64,000 bases of DNA from positions 1 to 64,000 of the forward strand of contig NC_033645.1 in the NCBI RefSeq assembly GCF_001540865.1, in the 5' to 3' direction. Of this stretch, positions 48,104 through 58,817 are shown piece by piece (positions within the stretch are counted from its first letter, which is position 1; each line of letters opens with the position of its first letter). A model generated the notes under the pieces. That model was not told the origin of the DNA, did not search any database, and worked only from the letters and a program-made list of their open reading frames with translations. Source of the stretch: Ananas comosus. Lineage: Eukaryota > Streptophyta > Magnoliopsida > Poales > Bromeliaceae. The position numbers and the translations under genes were made by a program.

Positions 48104-49447
48104 TGTTTGTCCTAGTGCCACTAATCGTCTATTAATTTTGATGATCAACATAATTAATCACGATATTGACTAATCTTTCTTATCTTGAGTCTTGTGTTTT
48201 AGATCTCTCTATCTTCAAAAAGGATTCAAGATGGGCAATATTCTAGCACCAAGCTTCACTACTTGAAGCTGTGATTTGCTTCTTTTGTCAAATAGACAAA
48301 CTCACTCTCTTCATTCTTAATTTGATTAATATTATACCTTATGATTAAAATGAGAAACTTTGAGCTAAGTTTAAACTATTCATCTTATCACCTTATAGAT
48401 CACTTAAACAAATTTCTAAATTTATGATTAGGTGAAAAGGACTTTTAAATATTCAAAAATTGCTCAAATTCTGTGTTCTGTAAAATTGCAATTTCTGGAA
48501 CCTGTTCTGGGCGCCCTAAAGTGGATCCGAATCTTTTGAGACCTTTTGGATCCTCCCTGTTTGCTGTTCGGGTGATCCAGAAACACCAAGACTATTTGAC
48601 TTGACAGGTTGCGACAACAGGCGGCGCAAAATCTAGGCGCCCAGATTTTATGGAAGAAAAGCGGCGCACGCAATCTGGGCTGTCTAGCAAGAAAGTCAGC
48701 ACGAGATCTGGGCGCCCACAACTTTCTGATGGCCCAAATCCAGAGGAAGCGGCGCGTGTCAGAAAAGCGGTTCCTCGTGTTCTGTGCACCCACAACTTTT
48801 GACGGCCCAGAACTTACGAAGTCAAGAAAAGCTGCGCATGTCAGAAAAGCTGTTCCTCGAGATCTGGGCGCCCACAAATTTTTGACGGCCCAAACATACA
48901 AAGTCAGGAAAAGTGGCGCACGTGGTCCGACAGGCAGTTGGCGTGCACAAACTTCTGGGCGCCCGGAAATAGTTTTAGGGCGCCCGAAAGTGCAACCGAC
49001 AGAGGCTGCCCGAGGCTATAAATAGATGGTATTGAGGCCTCTCTCAGCAGCAACTTGATAGTTCATTTGAGCTTAAAAACTTCAGTGATCTTAATACTCT
49101 TAGCTCTCAATTCTCTCTCTAAACTTGAGTGAAACTTGTAGTGAGATTTAATCTTGTAAAAAAAAAGAGAGAAAAGCAAAATCTTGAAGCTTGAAAGAAG
49201 AAGGAGTTGATGTGAAGGCTTGGTGCTTGCCCGCAAAAGTATCATCTAGTGGAGATCCAACATTCTCGAGTATTGAGAAGTTGGCGGGGACGTAGGCAAA
49301 GTGCCGAATCTCGAAACAAATTAATCGTGTGCTTTTCGAATTTGCATTTCTTTTATTTGCATCGGGTTTTTAATTTGCTTGATTATTTGGATTTTTATTT
49401 TAGAAACCTAATTCACCCCTCCTCTTAGGTTGCCATTTTGATCCTCA
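48104..49447. mobile_element. Solo LTR of a Copia-like (SIRE-type) retrotransposon
   Basis: It starts TGTTTGTCCTAGTGCC and ends TTGATCCTCA, and is flanked by ATAAT on both sides (48099-48103 and 49448-49452), a perfect 5-bp duplication. It is 1344 bp. It carries a TATA box (TATAAATA at 49017-49024) and the 'cacccctcctcttaggttgc' 3' end common in Copia LTRs. Three units of about 80 bp with GGGCGCCC palindromes lie at 48660-48980. No internal domain remains, so it arose by LTR-LTR recombination or is otherwise solo. Confidence 0.85.
49017..49024 (+). promoter_or_regulatory. TATA box of the Copia-like solo LTR
   Basis: TATAAATA lies about 430 bases before the LTR end, in a GC-rich to AT-rich transition, as expected for the U3/R border. 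It marks the element's own promoter and is not near any host gene on this strand. Confidence 0.6.
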
Positions 49448-50049
49448 ATAATGCATAATTTTTATAGTATATTGTAATATGTTATATTATTTTCATGTTA
49501 TTTTCACGTAATATATTATATTATTCATAATTTTGTATAAAAATTATGCAATATTTGTATTAACGATGCATATATTGCACTATTTACATAAATATTGCAT
49601 TATTTGGAAGAGAATGTTGCACTATTTGAGACTATGTTACACTCTTTAAAAGAATGTTGCACTCTTTTCATTGTATTAATGATATTTTATTTTTTTTTTA
49701 TCTTAATTAAATAAGAATTCTCGTCTCTTGACTCCGAGAAAGGTACATGTAAATTAACCGACTTAGCCCAGTATCATTTCTAAAAATTATTTAACACTTT
49801 ATTTTAATAGTACAATACATTTAATTTTTAAAAGAAAGGAGTGCAATATAAAAAAATCAGTGCAACATTCCCGTCATAATAGTGTAAGTTTAGTACAAAA
49901 TGGTGTAGAATACTTGTACCAAATAGTCTCTTAACAAATCTCTCACGTTTAAATATATAAATACATTATTTCTTCTATAGTATAATTAGAAATATATATT
50001 ATTTGGTCGCGCTAGATACTATAGTTATTGCGTAATTTGAGTATATTAA

Positions 50050-53011
50050 AAATTGTGCAAAACATTAGATTGTTTTACTACAAATATTATAGCTAGTTGA
50101 GAATATAAGTTGCACAAATTTGGAACGATGTTGACTCATCTTAAGGTGTAGTTCCTTCTTTCTTTTTACTTTTATATTTGAAGTTTTATTTGTATGTTAT
50201 TGGAAATGTTATTTTCCAAAGAAAAATGTAAATTATAATAATGACTTGTCAGCTGTAATTTTTCAAGAAATTAAATATATGTCACTTCCTTATTGCATTT
50301 TGAAAGAGGGGTAAGTTTGTGGTCCATCTTTTTGAAAACGGACCGAATCTGTAAAAGACGAAATATGAGGGCCTCGGTTTGCAAAAGCATCAAAACCAGT
50401 GGATTTTTATGCAAAAATTGGCCGAATAGCAATAATAAAATACTACAATTTTTTTTTTAAAAAAAATCCTAAGTTAATAGAAGTTATAACTTCACTTAAA
50501 AATTATTAATAGTGTGGTGAAAAGAAGCAAAACTATAAATTTTCTTTTTAATACTTCGATGTCCTATAAACTATTATTACTGAATAAACAGCCTTAAATT
50601 ATTATTTATTTAATTATTAATAGTATACGATTTGAACTAAAATATAACCTGGGCTCTTTTTAAAAACTACCCTAGTATACTTAATAGCATGTAGTAATTT
50701 TTTAAACAAACAATGTTTCGTGTGGGCACCAGGATTGCCTTTATCTTTCTATATATATATTACTATAATAGGCAGGACGTGTAATAAACCTGAGGTTAGT
50801 AAAATGGGCAAATTGTTCATTGGTTACTAGATAAAACAAACCCAATAACAAATAAAAAAGCAAAATGTTTCTAAAATTTATACATTTTTCTTTCTCTTCT
50901 TTCTTTTACAAGCCTAAATTTTCAATAAAGTGTTTTTCTCTTTCTCTTTTCTCTATCCTTCCACCGCTATAGCCCAACTCGGAAGCCCATGCACAATTTA
51001 CCAAAAGTAACCAGTCATAGTGCCCGCCGTGCTACCTTTCTATTAAATCTGTAATATTGAGAAAGTATATAAAATATTTTTAAATAAAAAATTATTATTT
51101 ATCATAAATTTTAATTTTAGTTATATATGATGGAATAGTTTAATCTAATATTGTATTCTAATAATTTAATTTTTTTTGACAACGATAAATGAAATGAATA
51201 ATATGAAGATTGAAGGCCGGAAAGAAGACATATGAAGGCGAAAAAGATTAGATATTCAACTTATAAATTATTTTTGTTTCATATTATAATACCATATTTT
51301 CATATAATATTTGTACTTTGAACTATTAGATCATATTCTTGTATCAAATTATAGATAATTGTTCTATAAACAAATTAAACTATTGATACGTATGATTTCA
51401 AATTTCAAGCAGTTTGTTAGGACTCGGCTCGCCCAGACTCGAATTAGGCTCGCTCGAGCTCTAACTATATATTTTAATTAGTAAAAAATTGTGCAAACAT
51501 CTCATTGTTAACACAAATATTATACTATTCGATGAAATATTGCACAATTCGAACGATGTTGAACTCATATTAAATTCTATTCCAATTCTTTCTTTTTATA
51601 TCATTTTACTTATTTAATCTTTTTATTATGTATGTTAATGACTGAATTATTTTTTCAGAAAAATGAATTTTATAAATAACACATTTCAGCTTGTATTTTT
51701 CAAGACAATTAATATAGATACTTCTTTAAATGCATTTTGAAAAGGGTTAATTTGTCATCTTTTTGAAAAACGAACCGAATCTTAAAACGAAATGGAGGCC
51801 CGGTTTGTGCAAAAGCTCAAAACCAGTCGGATTTTTTTGCAATTGGCCCAATAGAAAATAAAATAATACCTAATTTTTTTTTTAAAAAAATCCTAAAATT
51901 AATAAATGTTATAATATTAAAAATTAATAGTGTTGAAAAAGAGCAACATAAATTCTTTTAATACTTTCGATGCCTAAAACTATTATCTACTGTAATAAAA
52001 CAGTTAAATATTATTATTTATATATAATTAGATACTATGAACTTATAATAAATAACCTTAGGGTGTGGGGATGTTGGTCTTATTTTTAAAACCCCCTATT
52101 ACTTAATACATTATATGATTTTAAACAAACATGTTTCTGTTTGGCACCTATCCGAGGATGCCTTCTTTCTTCTTTATAATATATATATATATATATAGCC
52201 GGAGTGAATAACCCTGATTATTAAAAATTGGGCAAAATGTTATTGTCTAGTAAAAACAAACCAACTAGACAAAATAAAAAACAAATTTTCTAAATTATAC
52301 ATTTTTATTTTATCTTCTTTCTTTACAGAGACCTAAATTTTTCAATATTTTTTTCATCATTTTCCTTTCTCTACTCTCACCCTAAGTGGCCAACATCGAC
52401 ACCCTCCAAGTTACATCGGGGGGGGCGGGGGGTATAAACAGATAATCCCGCCGTTCCGATACCTTTCTATTAAGTAATTTGAAAGTATATTAAAATCATA
52501 TTTTTAAAGTAAAAATTATTATTTATATATAAATTTTAAATTTCTAGTTATATATGATTGAAATAGTTTAAATCCTAATCATATCCTATAACATTTATTT
52601 TATTTTTTGACCGCATAAAAAAATAATATAATATGAAGATTGAAGGCGGAAGAGAAGACATATGAGTGCTTGAAAAACTTACGATATTACAATCTTATAA
52701 ATTATTTTTTTTCATAATTTATAATACCAATATTCCATATAATTATTTGTAACTTGAACTGATTAGACATATTATTGTATCAAATAATTATAATTCTAAT
52801 AACAAATTAGAACTATTATCGTCATGATGTTGAGATAATTCAAGTCAGCTTTGTTAATGACTCGGCTCTGCCGACTCGAATTTAGCTCGCTCGGAGCTCG
52901 GCTCGAATTAATTTCAAACCAAGCTTGAGCTTAAATTTAGGCTCAAAATTAATTTCAAGCCGAATTTGAGCTGAGATAAGCTCGCTCAAGCTCGGCTCGT
53001 TTCCACCCCTA
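50050..53011. repeat. Diverged 1.5-kb tandem duplication of element sequence
   Basis: 50050-51462 and 51463-53011 share the same order: the foldback right arm (aattgtgcaaa..., cgaaccgaatct, aaaaccagt.ggattt), then the inside and right end of the hAT-like element ending CGTTTCCACCCCTA. They differ mainly by scattered 1-2 base indels rather than substitutions. The related hAT-like element at 3863-5208 is cleaner. No ORF survives. A run of G (52420-52433) breaks the second copy. Confidence 0.65.
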
Positions 53012-53423
53012 CCCTCCATCTGGTTTGTTATAATTATAATATAATTCGGCCGGAGTGCGGCAAAATTTTTTTAGAGTTCAAAATATAATAAAATTTTAAA
53101 ACTTTAGTTATATTATCGTCTACTGACTAAACTACAGTTTGGCTCCTACATTACAACTTATCAATTTTAGAAAATAGATACCAATAAGAAGAAATATCAA
53201 AGTTGAAAATAAATTTGAAAGAATTCAAAATTCATTATTTTCTTTTTAATATTATTTTTTAAAAAATCCTTAAAAATACTAAAAATAGTAAAGTATTTAG
53301 AAAAATTAAAAAAAAGAGACCCAACTCCAACCATCTGCAGAGACTAACTGATCCAACTACAGTTCTCTCCAATATAGAAACCAACTAGAAGAAAATGTCA
53401 AAGTTGGAAATGAATTTAAAAGT
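53012..53423. other. AT-rich spacer with nothing recognised
   Basis: A stretch of about 410 bases of AT-rich sequence with two related short blocks (53160-53215 and 53370-53420, around 'agaagaaa.tatcaaagttg'). No ORF, splice pattern or element end that I can name. Confidence 0.5.
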
Positions 53424-53606
53424 AGGTAAGAACGCACAAAGCTTATCTAAAATATGAATCATTCTAAATCTGTTATCCAACCTTTCAAAATTTTGGTTTA
53501 CTATCCGACCTTTCGATTTATTTGATTTGAGTCAGTTACCCGTACTTTGAGTTCTTAAAGCTAATTACTTATTTAAATAAATTTATTGTTGCGATAACTC
53601 ATTACC
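53424..53606. mobile_element. MITE (ACCTTTC family), copy 4, left half only
   Basis: It carries the left arm ('aggtaagaacgcacaaagc', 'tatccaacctttcaaaat', 'atttgatttgagtcagtt') and stops at the LTR that starts at 53607. The right arm is not found after the LTR at 57828, so that half was deleted. Confidence 0.65.
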
Positions 53607-56600
53607 TGTAAGGACTGAGATTTTGATAGTGTACCTGAACTCTCTGTTGATAATGTTTTTGTGTGTAATTTAATTACATAAGCACTCGTCAAGTTTCGGA
53701 AGAAAACGAGTTAGAACGGAGAAGTTACGCGATCTTTAGTATTCACTTAAGTAAATAGTAACTCCGGTTTTCCGGAGAAGCCGCGAAGTAGTGCTGGCTA
53801 TTGGCGCGTATTGGACTCCGAACATAGGACTCCAATAGCTCGTTTCGAACGGCTCAACTATTCTAAACCCAATGGCATTGACGGAATTGGGTTCTGATGC
53901 ACGGTTGTCGAGAAAAAGGGGTTTGATTGAAATTACATGTTTTCATATATGTAGTTATATGGTGAAAACAAAGAGGGATGGTTTTATCACAAATCGAGAA
54001 CCAATCGGACGAAGTAAGATGCTAGATTCGATGCCCCAGTCGTGCTGAACGTGCTGGTGCGATCCATTCAGAAATCTGACGGACGGATCTTCAGGAATCA
54101 CGAAAAGTCCGCTATGGGGTCAAATTGGCAAAATGGTTAAATCGCGAAAAGACCTAATATTTTATGCACCGTCTCGCGAGATTTTGAACGTTGAGGGACT
54201 TATAAGCATAATGCACATGCTGGCAGGGGGCTTAGCTGAAATATTACTGGAATAGGGGGGTGTTCCGCAACATTACACTATATATAAATAGTGTTCTAGG
54301 GTTCAACCATAGAACCCTAACACTAATTCGCATTCCCAGCTGATCTTATCCACCCAAGCCGCACTATAGTCCTCTGCCCTGCCCGTGCTCACGCTCCGGC
54401 CGCCAGTGATCACCTCCGGCTGCCGGAAAAGCCACCCCGGCCTCCCCTCAACTTCTCTTTCTAACCACCTTGCCACCAGCTCGATTGTTGTGCTCGGGGA
54501 GGCATCAAAACCCGAGCTTCAACATCCCCTGGCTGAGACCCATTTTCGGCATCTTCCCCGCCGACTCCGGCCATCCCCGTGCCCTGCCGGAGCCCCGCGA
54601 GCTCCCTGCGGCCACTGCCGTCAGCCCAGGCCGAGCTTGGGTGACCTCGGTCTTGGCGCTCCGCCGTCGCCCCCCATCGGCCTCGCCGCCCTCCGGTGAC
54701 CTCCGGCAACCTCCTGCTTGCCGCCCCGCCGTCCCCGCACGCTGCCGGCCGCCGCTCAGATCCCCTGCAGCCGCCCAGACCCCGTGCGGGCCAAGGCCGA
54801 TTCCTCCCGGCTCCCAAGCTCCGCCGCCGCCCACCGACGGGAGCACCACCTTCCCCTCGGCCTCCGGCGTCCAACCGTCGCTGCCCTGAGCTCCTCCGGT
54901 CACCGCGCGGCTGCCGTGGACGTAGAACCCGAGAACTAGCTAAGGGTTTTGATCTCCTCTGCCGCGCCACCGGCCGCCTCCCACCGCCGGCCTGAGGGTT
55001 CCCCGGACCCCACCTACCGACCGCACCCTCCCCTGGCTGGGCCGCCCGCCGTCCGGCCGGCGGCGACCAACCCTAGCTCTCCCTGACTCCGGTATGCTGT
55101 TTTTATGTTCCAGCACATAGTCTGACGTTTCCGGTCACCTTTTCGGTGATCCGATAAGTCTCCTTCACCTCGGGAAGTGAGCACGATGATCTAAGACTCG
55201 TGCTGAACATCGTGTTCACCTCCGGCAGGGTTAAAGATGTCCTGGTTTGTGTATTAGATGCGACCTTAGTGCTGTGCACGCTGTTTTGCTGATTTCTGCG
55301 TCGCTCGTGCGCACGCCACAGTGGCCGGCAGTGCTCCGAAAGGTGAGCACGGCCTCCGGCACGCTGATACCTGTCAACAGGTGTCTCGGCTTAGCCGATT
55401 GACCTATGGTTTGCGTGTACTGACCATAAAAGCCCCGAAATCGCATGGAACAATGTGATTTTGGGTAATCGGGAGGGCTTTTATGCAATTTGGGTTGTTG
55501 CGGCTACTGTTGGCAGCATGGATGAGCTAAGGGTGACCTCTGGATTGATTGTCCAAGGCCCCAACCTTTGCGAGGATCAAAAAGTGATTTTCGGTACGTT
55601 TCTCGGCAAAATCCACCGACGGAACGCGGGTTCAGTTTGGAATTCTTCCGACGGTGCTTTGTGATGATTTGCTATGTCGCTGAGCCTTGTTGGCTGGTCA
55701 CTCGCGTCATTTCAAGGGTTCAGAAATGACGGGTGAGCGACGGTGGGTTCCGGTGTCGAAATAGACACTTTCGGGAGCCCGGATCCTAACGATTATCCGA
55801 CGATAATTGTTTGGAGGCGAGATTTTGTGTTTGCTACCAGGACACACAAATATTAGTGTTTGATGGCAGCGGGTGACTCGTAGCACAAGTCGGTGCATTT
55901 CGGGACAATTCGTGAGTCCCGGCGGAGTCCCGGTGCGATTTTCGGGACTTCCGACGTGTTACGGTAGTTGGTTTTGGGGAAACCGATCTCCGTGGGTTTG
56001 TTTGTGGGTGATGGATTTAATGGTTATTAGTTGTGGGTTAGACACTAACCCGGTGGACCTTTCTTAGGTCCAGTTGACATTCTTTCGCTGTCAGGAGACA
56101 GGTGCGACATTCGTAAAGGTGGGTACTTCGATCCGAAGTCGGTACAGTGGTGCACGCTCGGTGATATCCTTCTATTCCTGTTCTCCTGTTATTACTATTG
56201 CGTAGTATAGTATATTGAGCCTTGCACCCCTATTGTTTACATCTTACTCTACTCGCTGTTTGCATGATTAGTATCCTGAGTAGAAGTAGAGTAGTTATAC
56301 CATGTTTCCTTGTTGCTCTACTTAGCTATTCTACATATCCTGTATCATGTTTAGAGTAGAGCGGTTTCGTGATTTCTTGTGAGATCGGTGACCTAGTCGG
56401 TCGGTTCCTTGACTTCTGTCGTTCGATGACCTATGAGGTCGGTGTACCCTGAGGGGTAGGATTGTCGGTTTGTGGCTGACGATAGTTCCAGATTATATTG
56501 ATATACTCTTGAGACCTATTGGTCAGTTCTTGCATTTATAGTTTAGTTGACCCATTGAGTAGTATTTGCATATCTTTGAGAGGATGTTGAGTTGTTCCAT

Positions 56601-57827
56601 CCTAGTTGACCTGAGTGGTCGGTTCTTGTACTTCCTTACAGTTGGATGACCTTTTGGTCGGTTAGCCCCGAGGGGCGGTGATTGTCGGCTGGTTGCCGAC
56701 GGTTGGCTATTGATCATATCCGCATTGATCGCCACAGCTCGAGTGCATTTCACGTACACCAGCGGGTTGATCCCCCGCAGGAGGGTGTTCTTTTCCGGAA
56801 AAGTGGTCGTACATCCGACCCGTGAGCCCAGCGGTGTTCTCTTTGTGTTAGGGTTACATGCCAGGTGTGAGCAGGTAGTGGCTTTTGCTTGAGGTCCTTA
56901 GACCGATACGGCGGTTTAGATTGGGTACTTTTGGACTTCTCGTCCGGTTGACGCATATAGCTATAGTAGCGGTTGTTGCATATATACTTACAGTTCTTTC
57001 TTTACAGTTGTCTTACTACTATAGTTTTGATATCCTTGTATGCTTGCAGTTGTACATTACAGTAGTGGTAGTTGTGCTTTTATATATATATCTCATTCGT
57101 TCATTATCGTTGCTACTGTATTTCACTTACCCATACTGTTGTTTATCTCTTCCTGATCCGGTGAGTACTCCTTACCTTATTTGGCTTGCGGTACCCACTA
57201 GGAGGGGAGACATGTTTACATGTTCTCACCTCTCCCACCATTTTTCAGGTATTACGGGCGGTGAGGGTTGAGACGAGACGTGAGACACGTTCGTAGCAGT
57301 CGATAGAGCTTCCGACCCGGTTTGTTGGTTTAGTTACTACCTTCTTTACTTCTGTTGATATATCTTAGACATATGGTTTAGTTGGTTTTGTTTACTTTGA
57401 TATATATACACATGGTTTTGTGAAATTAAATAAAACACTCGTGGCTTTCATGTAAAATATTGGAAATGGTTTTCTACCCCTCGTGGTAGCGTTTAAAGAA
57501 AAAGGTTCCCGTGTGGGAAATAGATTTAAAAAAGGTTTTCGTGGATTTATGATTAAACTCTAAATGAAAATCTGTTGTGAATGGTGTATGAATGTATAAA
57601 TGATTAAATGTTGTATATTCATTTGTTGTTGTTGTATCCTGGTTATATGTCTTGTACTTGTGCGATGCCGTGCAAATACAGTGGAGACTCTGTCCGTGAG
57701 AACAGTGGACTCTCTGTATTTGTGGTGGATCTGGCATACCATGGGGGTTAGGTTTTCAAAAAAAAAAAAAAAAAATTTGGACGCTTCCGCTATGCATTTA
57801 AACTAAAAAGGACCCCGGGGCGTGACA
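53607..57827 (+). mobile_element. Long Gypsy-like solo LTR (4.2 kb)
   Basis: It begins TGTAAGGACTGAGATTTTG and ends CCCCGGGGCGTGACA. The flanks TTACC (53602-53606) and TTATC (57828-57832) match 4 of 5, a likely worn target duplication. Inside are a TATA-like TATATATAAATAG (about 54280), a GC-rich proline-rich stretch (54385-55080), a donor-like CCG|GTATGC (about 55091) and an acceptor-like CCATTTTTCAG (57238-57248). A diverged tandem repeat of about 260 bases lies at 56380-56710 (GTCGGTT..GACGAT blocks). No gag-pol is present. At 4.2 kb it is an unusually long LTR. Confidence 0.7.
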
Positions 57828-58624
57828 TTATCCTTTTTTTATAACATTTTATTTTATTAGACGGGAAGTCGGTTAAAGAGAATCCGACTATAAAATGACA
57901 TCCCACTTTTCTGAAAAGAAAAAAGAGATATGATCAATCTTTTTTTAACTAAATAATCAAACAAATTCAGTTTTTAAAAGTTTCATTTTTTTATACTTTA
58001 CTTTTCATCAATCAAACATGTCCCCCAAAAAAATTCTAAGATCATAATCTTTTATCTTATATTATTTTGAAAAAAAATATTAAAAAAATTATAAAAAGTA
58101 TGAAAAAAAGCCAGAACCTAACACAGTCCACAAGGAAACTCACTTATCCAAGTCCACTCCTCCCTACTTCCAAGTCAACCCCCCCTCTCCTCTTTCACTT
58201 CACTTCTCCTCCTCCTCCTCCTCCTCTCCACCACAACCAACCCACTTCCAAAATACAACACTGACAACAACAAAAGCTACAAACCACAAAAAGAAGTTAT
58301 AAAAGACCAGCTACAAATAAAAGAACCCAACACCTGCAAGAGTAAAATCAAGGAATAGCAGATGATAAGAAAACGATTCAAACTTTTTTTAAGGCCCCAA
58401 ATAAATTACCATTACTTTTTGAGTTTGAATTGAACCGACAATCTCCTGGATAAATCAGCCATCCCCACTGCCCAATAACAACACACAACAACAGATCTTG
58501 GGCTCTCTTAATTACTCCTCTATTACTACTACGACTACTACTACTACTAATACTAATTCTAATATTACTATTATTGCTGCTGCTGCTGCTGCTGCTACTA
58601 CTAGTGCTTTTTTTAGGGGAAGAA
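57828..58624 (+). promoter_or_regulatory. Upstream region and leader of the subtilase gene
   Basis: AT-rich upstream sequence followed by a CT-rich patch ((CTC)n at 58205-58229) and a leader with (ACT)n and (GCT)n trinucleotide repeats (58519-58606) just before the ATG at 58625. No ATG precedes the main start in the last 100 bases. A TATA box is not clear. Confidence 0.5.
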
Positions 58625-58784
58625 ATGGCTTTGGCTTCTGCTTTTCAGAACACTATTTTTGTCCTCCTCCTGCTGCAGCTTCTGCTTCTTGGGACATCTT
58701 CTGGCAGTAATGTAAGGTTATCTCACTGCCCATTTTCTGATTTTCTGTACTGATGTTATGTAATGCTTAAACATGGGGTTTTGC

Positions 58785-58817
<33 letters not shown>

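Larger units (their letters stand above)
46056..50440. repeat. 4.4-kb AT-rich foldback (long inverted repeat) locus
   Basis: The ends are inverted complements over at least 350 bases. 'aaaatccactagttttggg' at about 46105 returns inverted as 'aaaaccagtggatttt' at 50392. The 'gattcggtccgctttttc' and 'gaccgaatctgtaaa' blocks also pair. Further in, 46890-47000 pairs with 49450-49570. Within the left arm a block (46340-46730) recurs directly at 46800-47110. No ORF of length. A solo LTR (48104-49447) sits in it. It could be a foldback or MULE-type element or several nested inversions. Confidence 0.6.

Noticed and set aside
48609..49025. 138-codon frame with repeated Ala/Arg-rich units
   Set aside because: It is a translation of the tandem repeats in the Copia-like solo LTR, upstream of its TATA box.
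54385..54995. Proline- and arginine-rich frames on both strands
   Set aside because: They lie inside the solo LTR at 53607-57827 and reflect high GC content. None has a recognisable domain.
58498..58710. Frame overlapping the start of the subtilase in another phase
   Set aside because: It begins with TTG, not ATG, and its Thr and Ala runs come from trinucleotide repeats in the leader.
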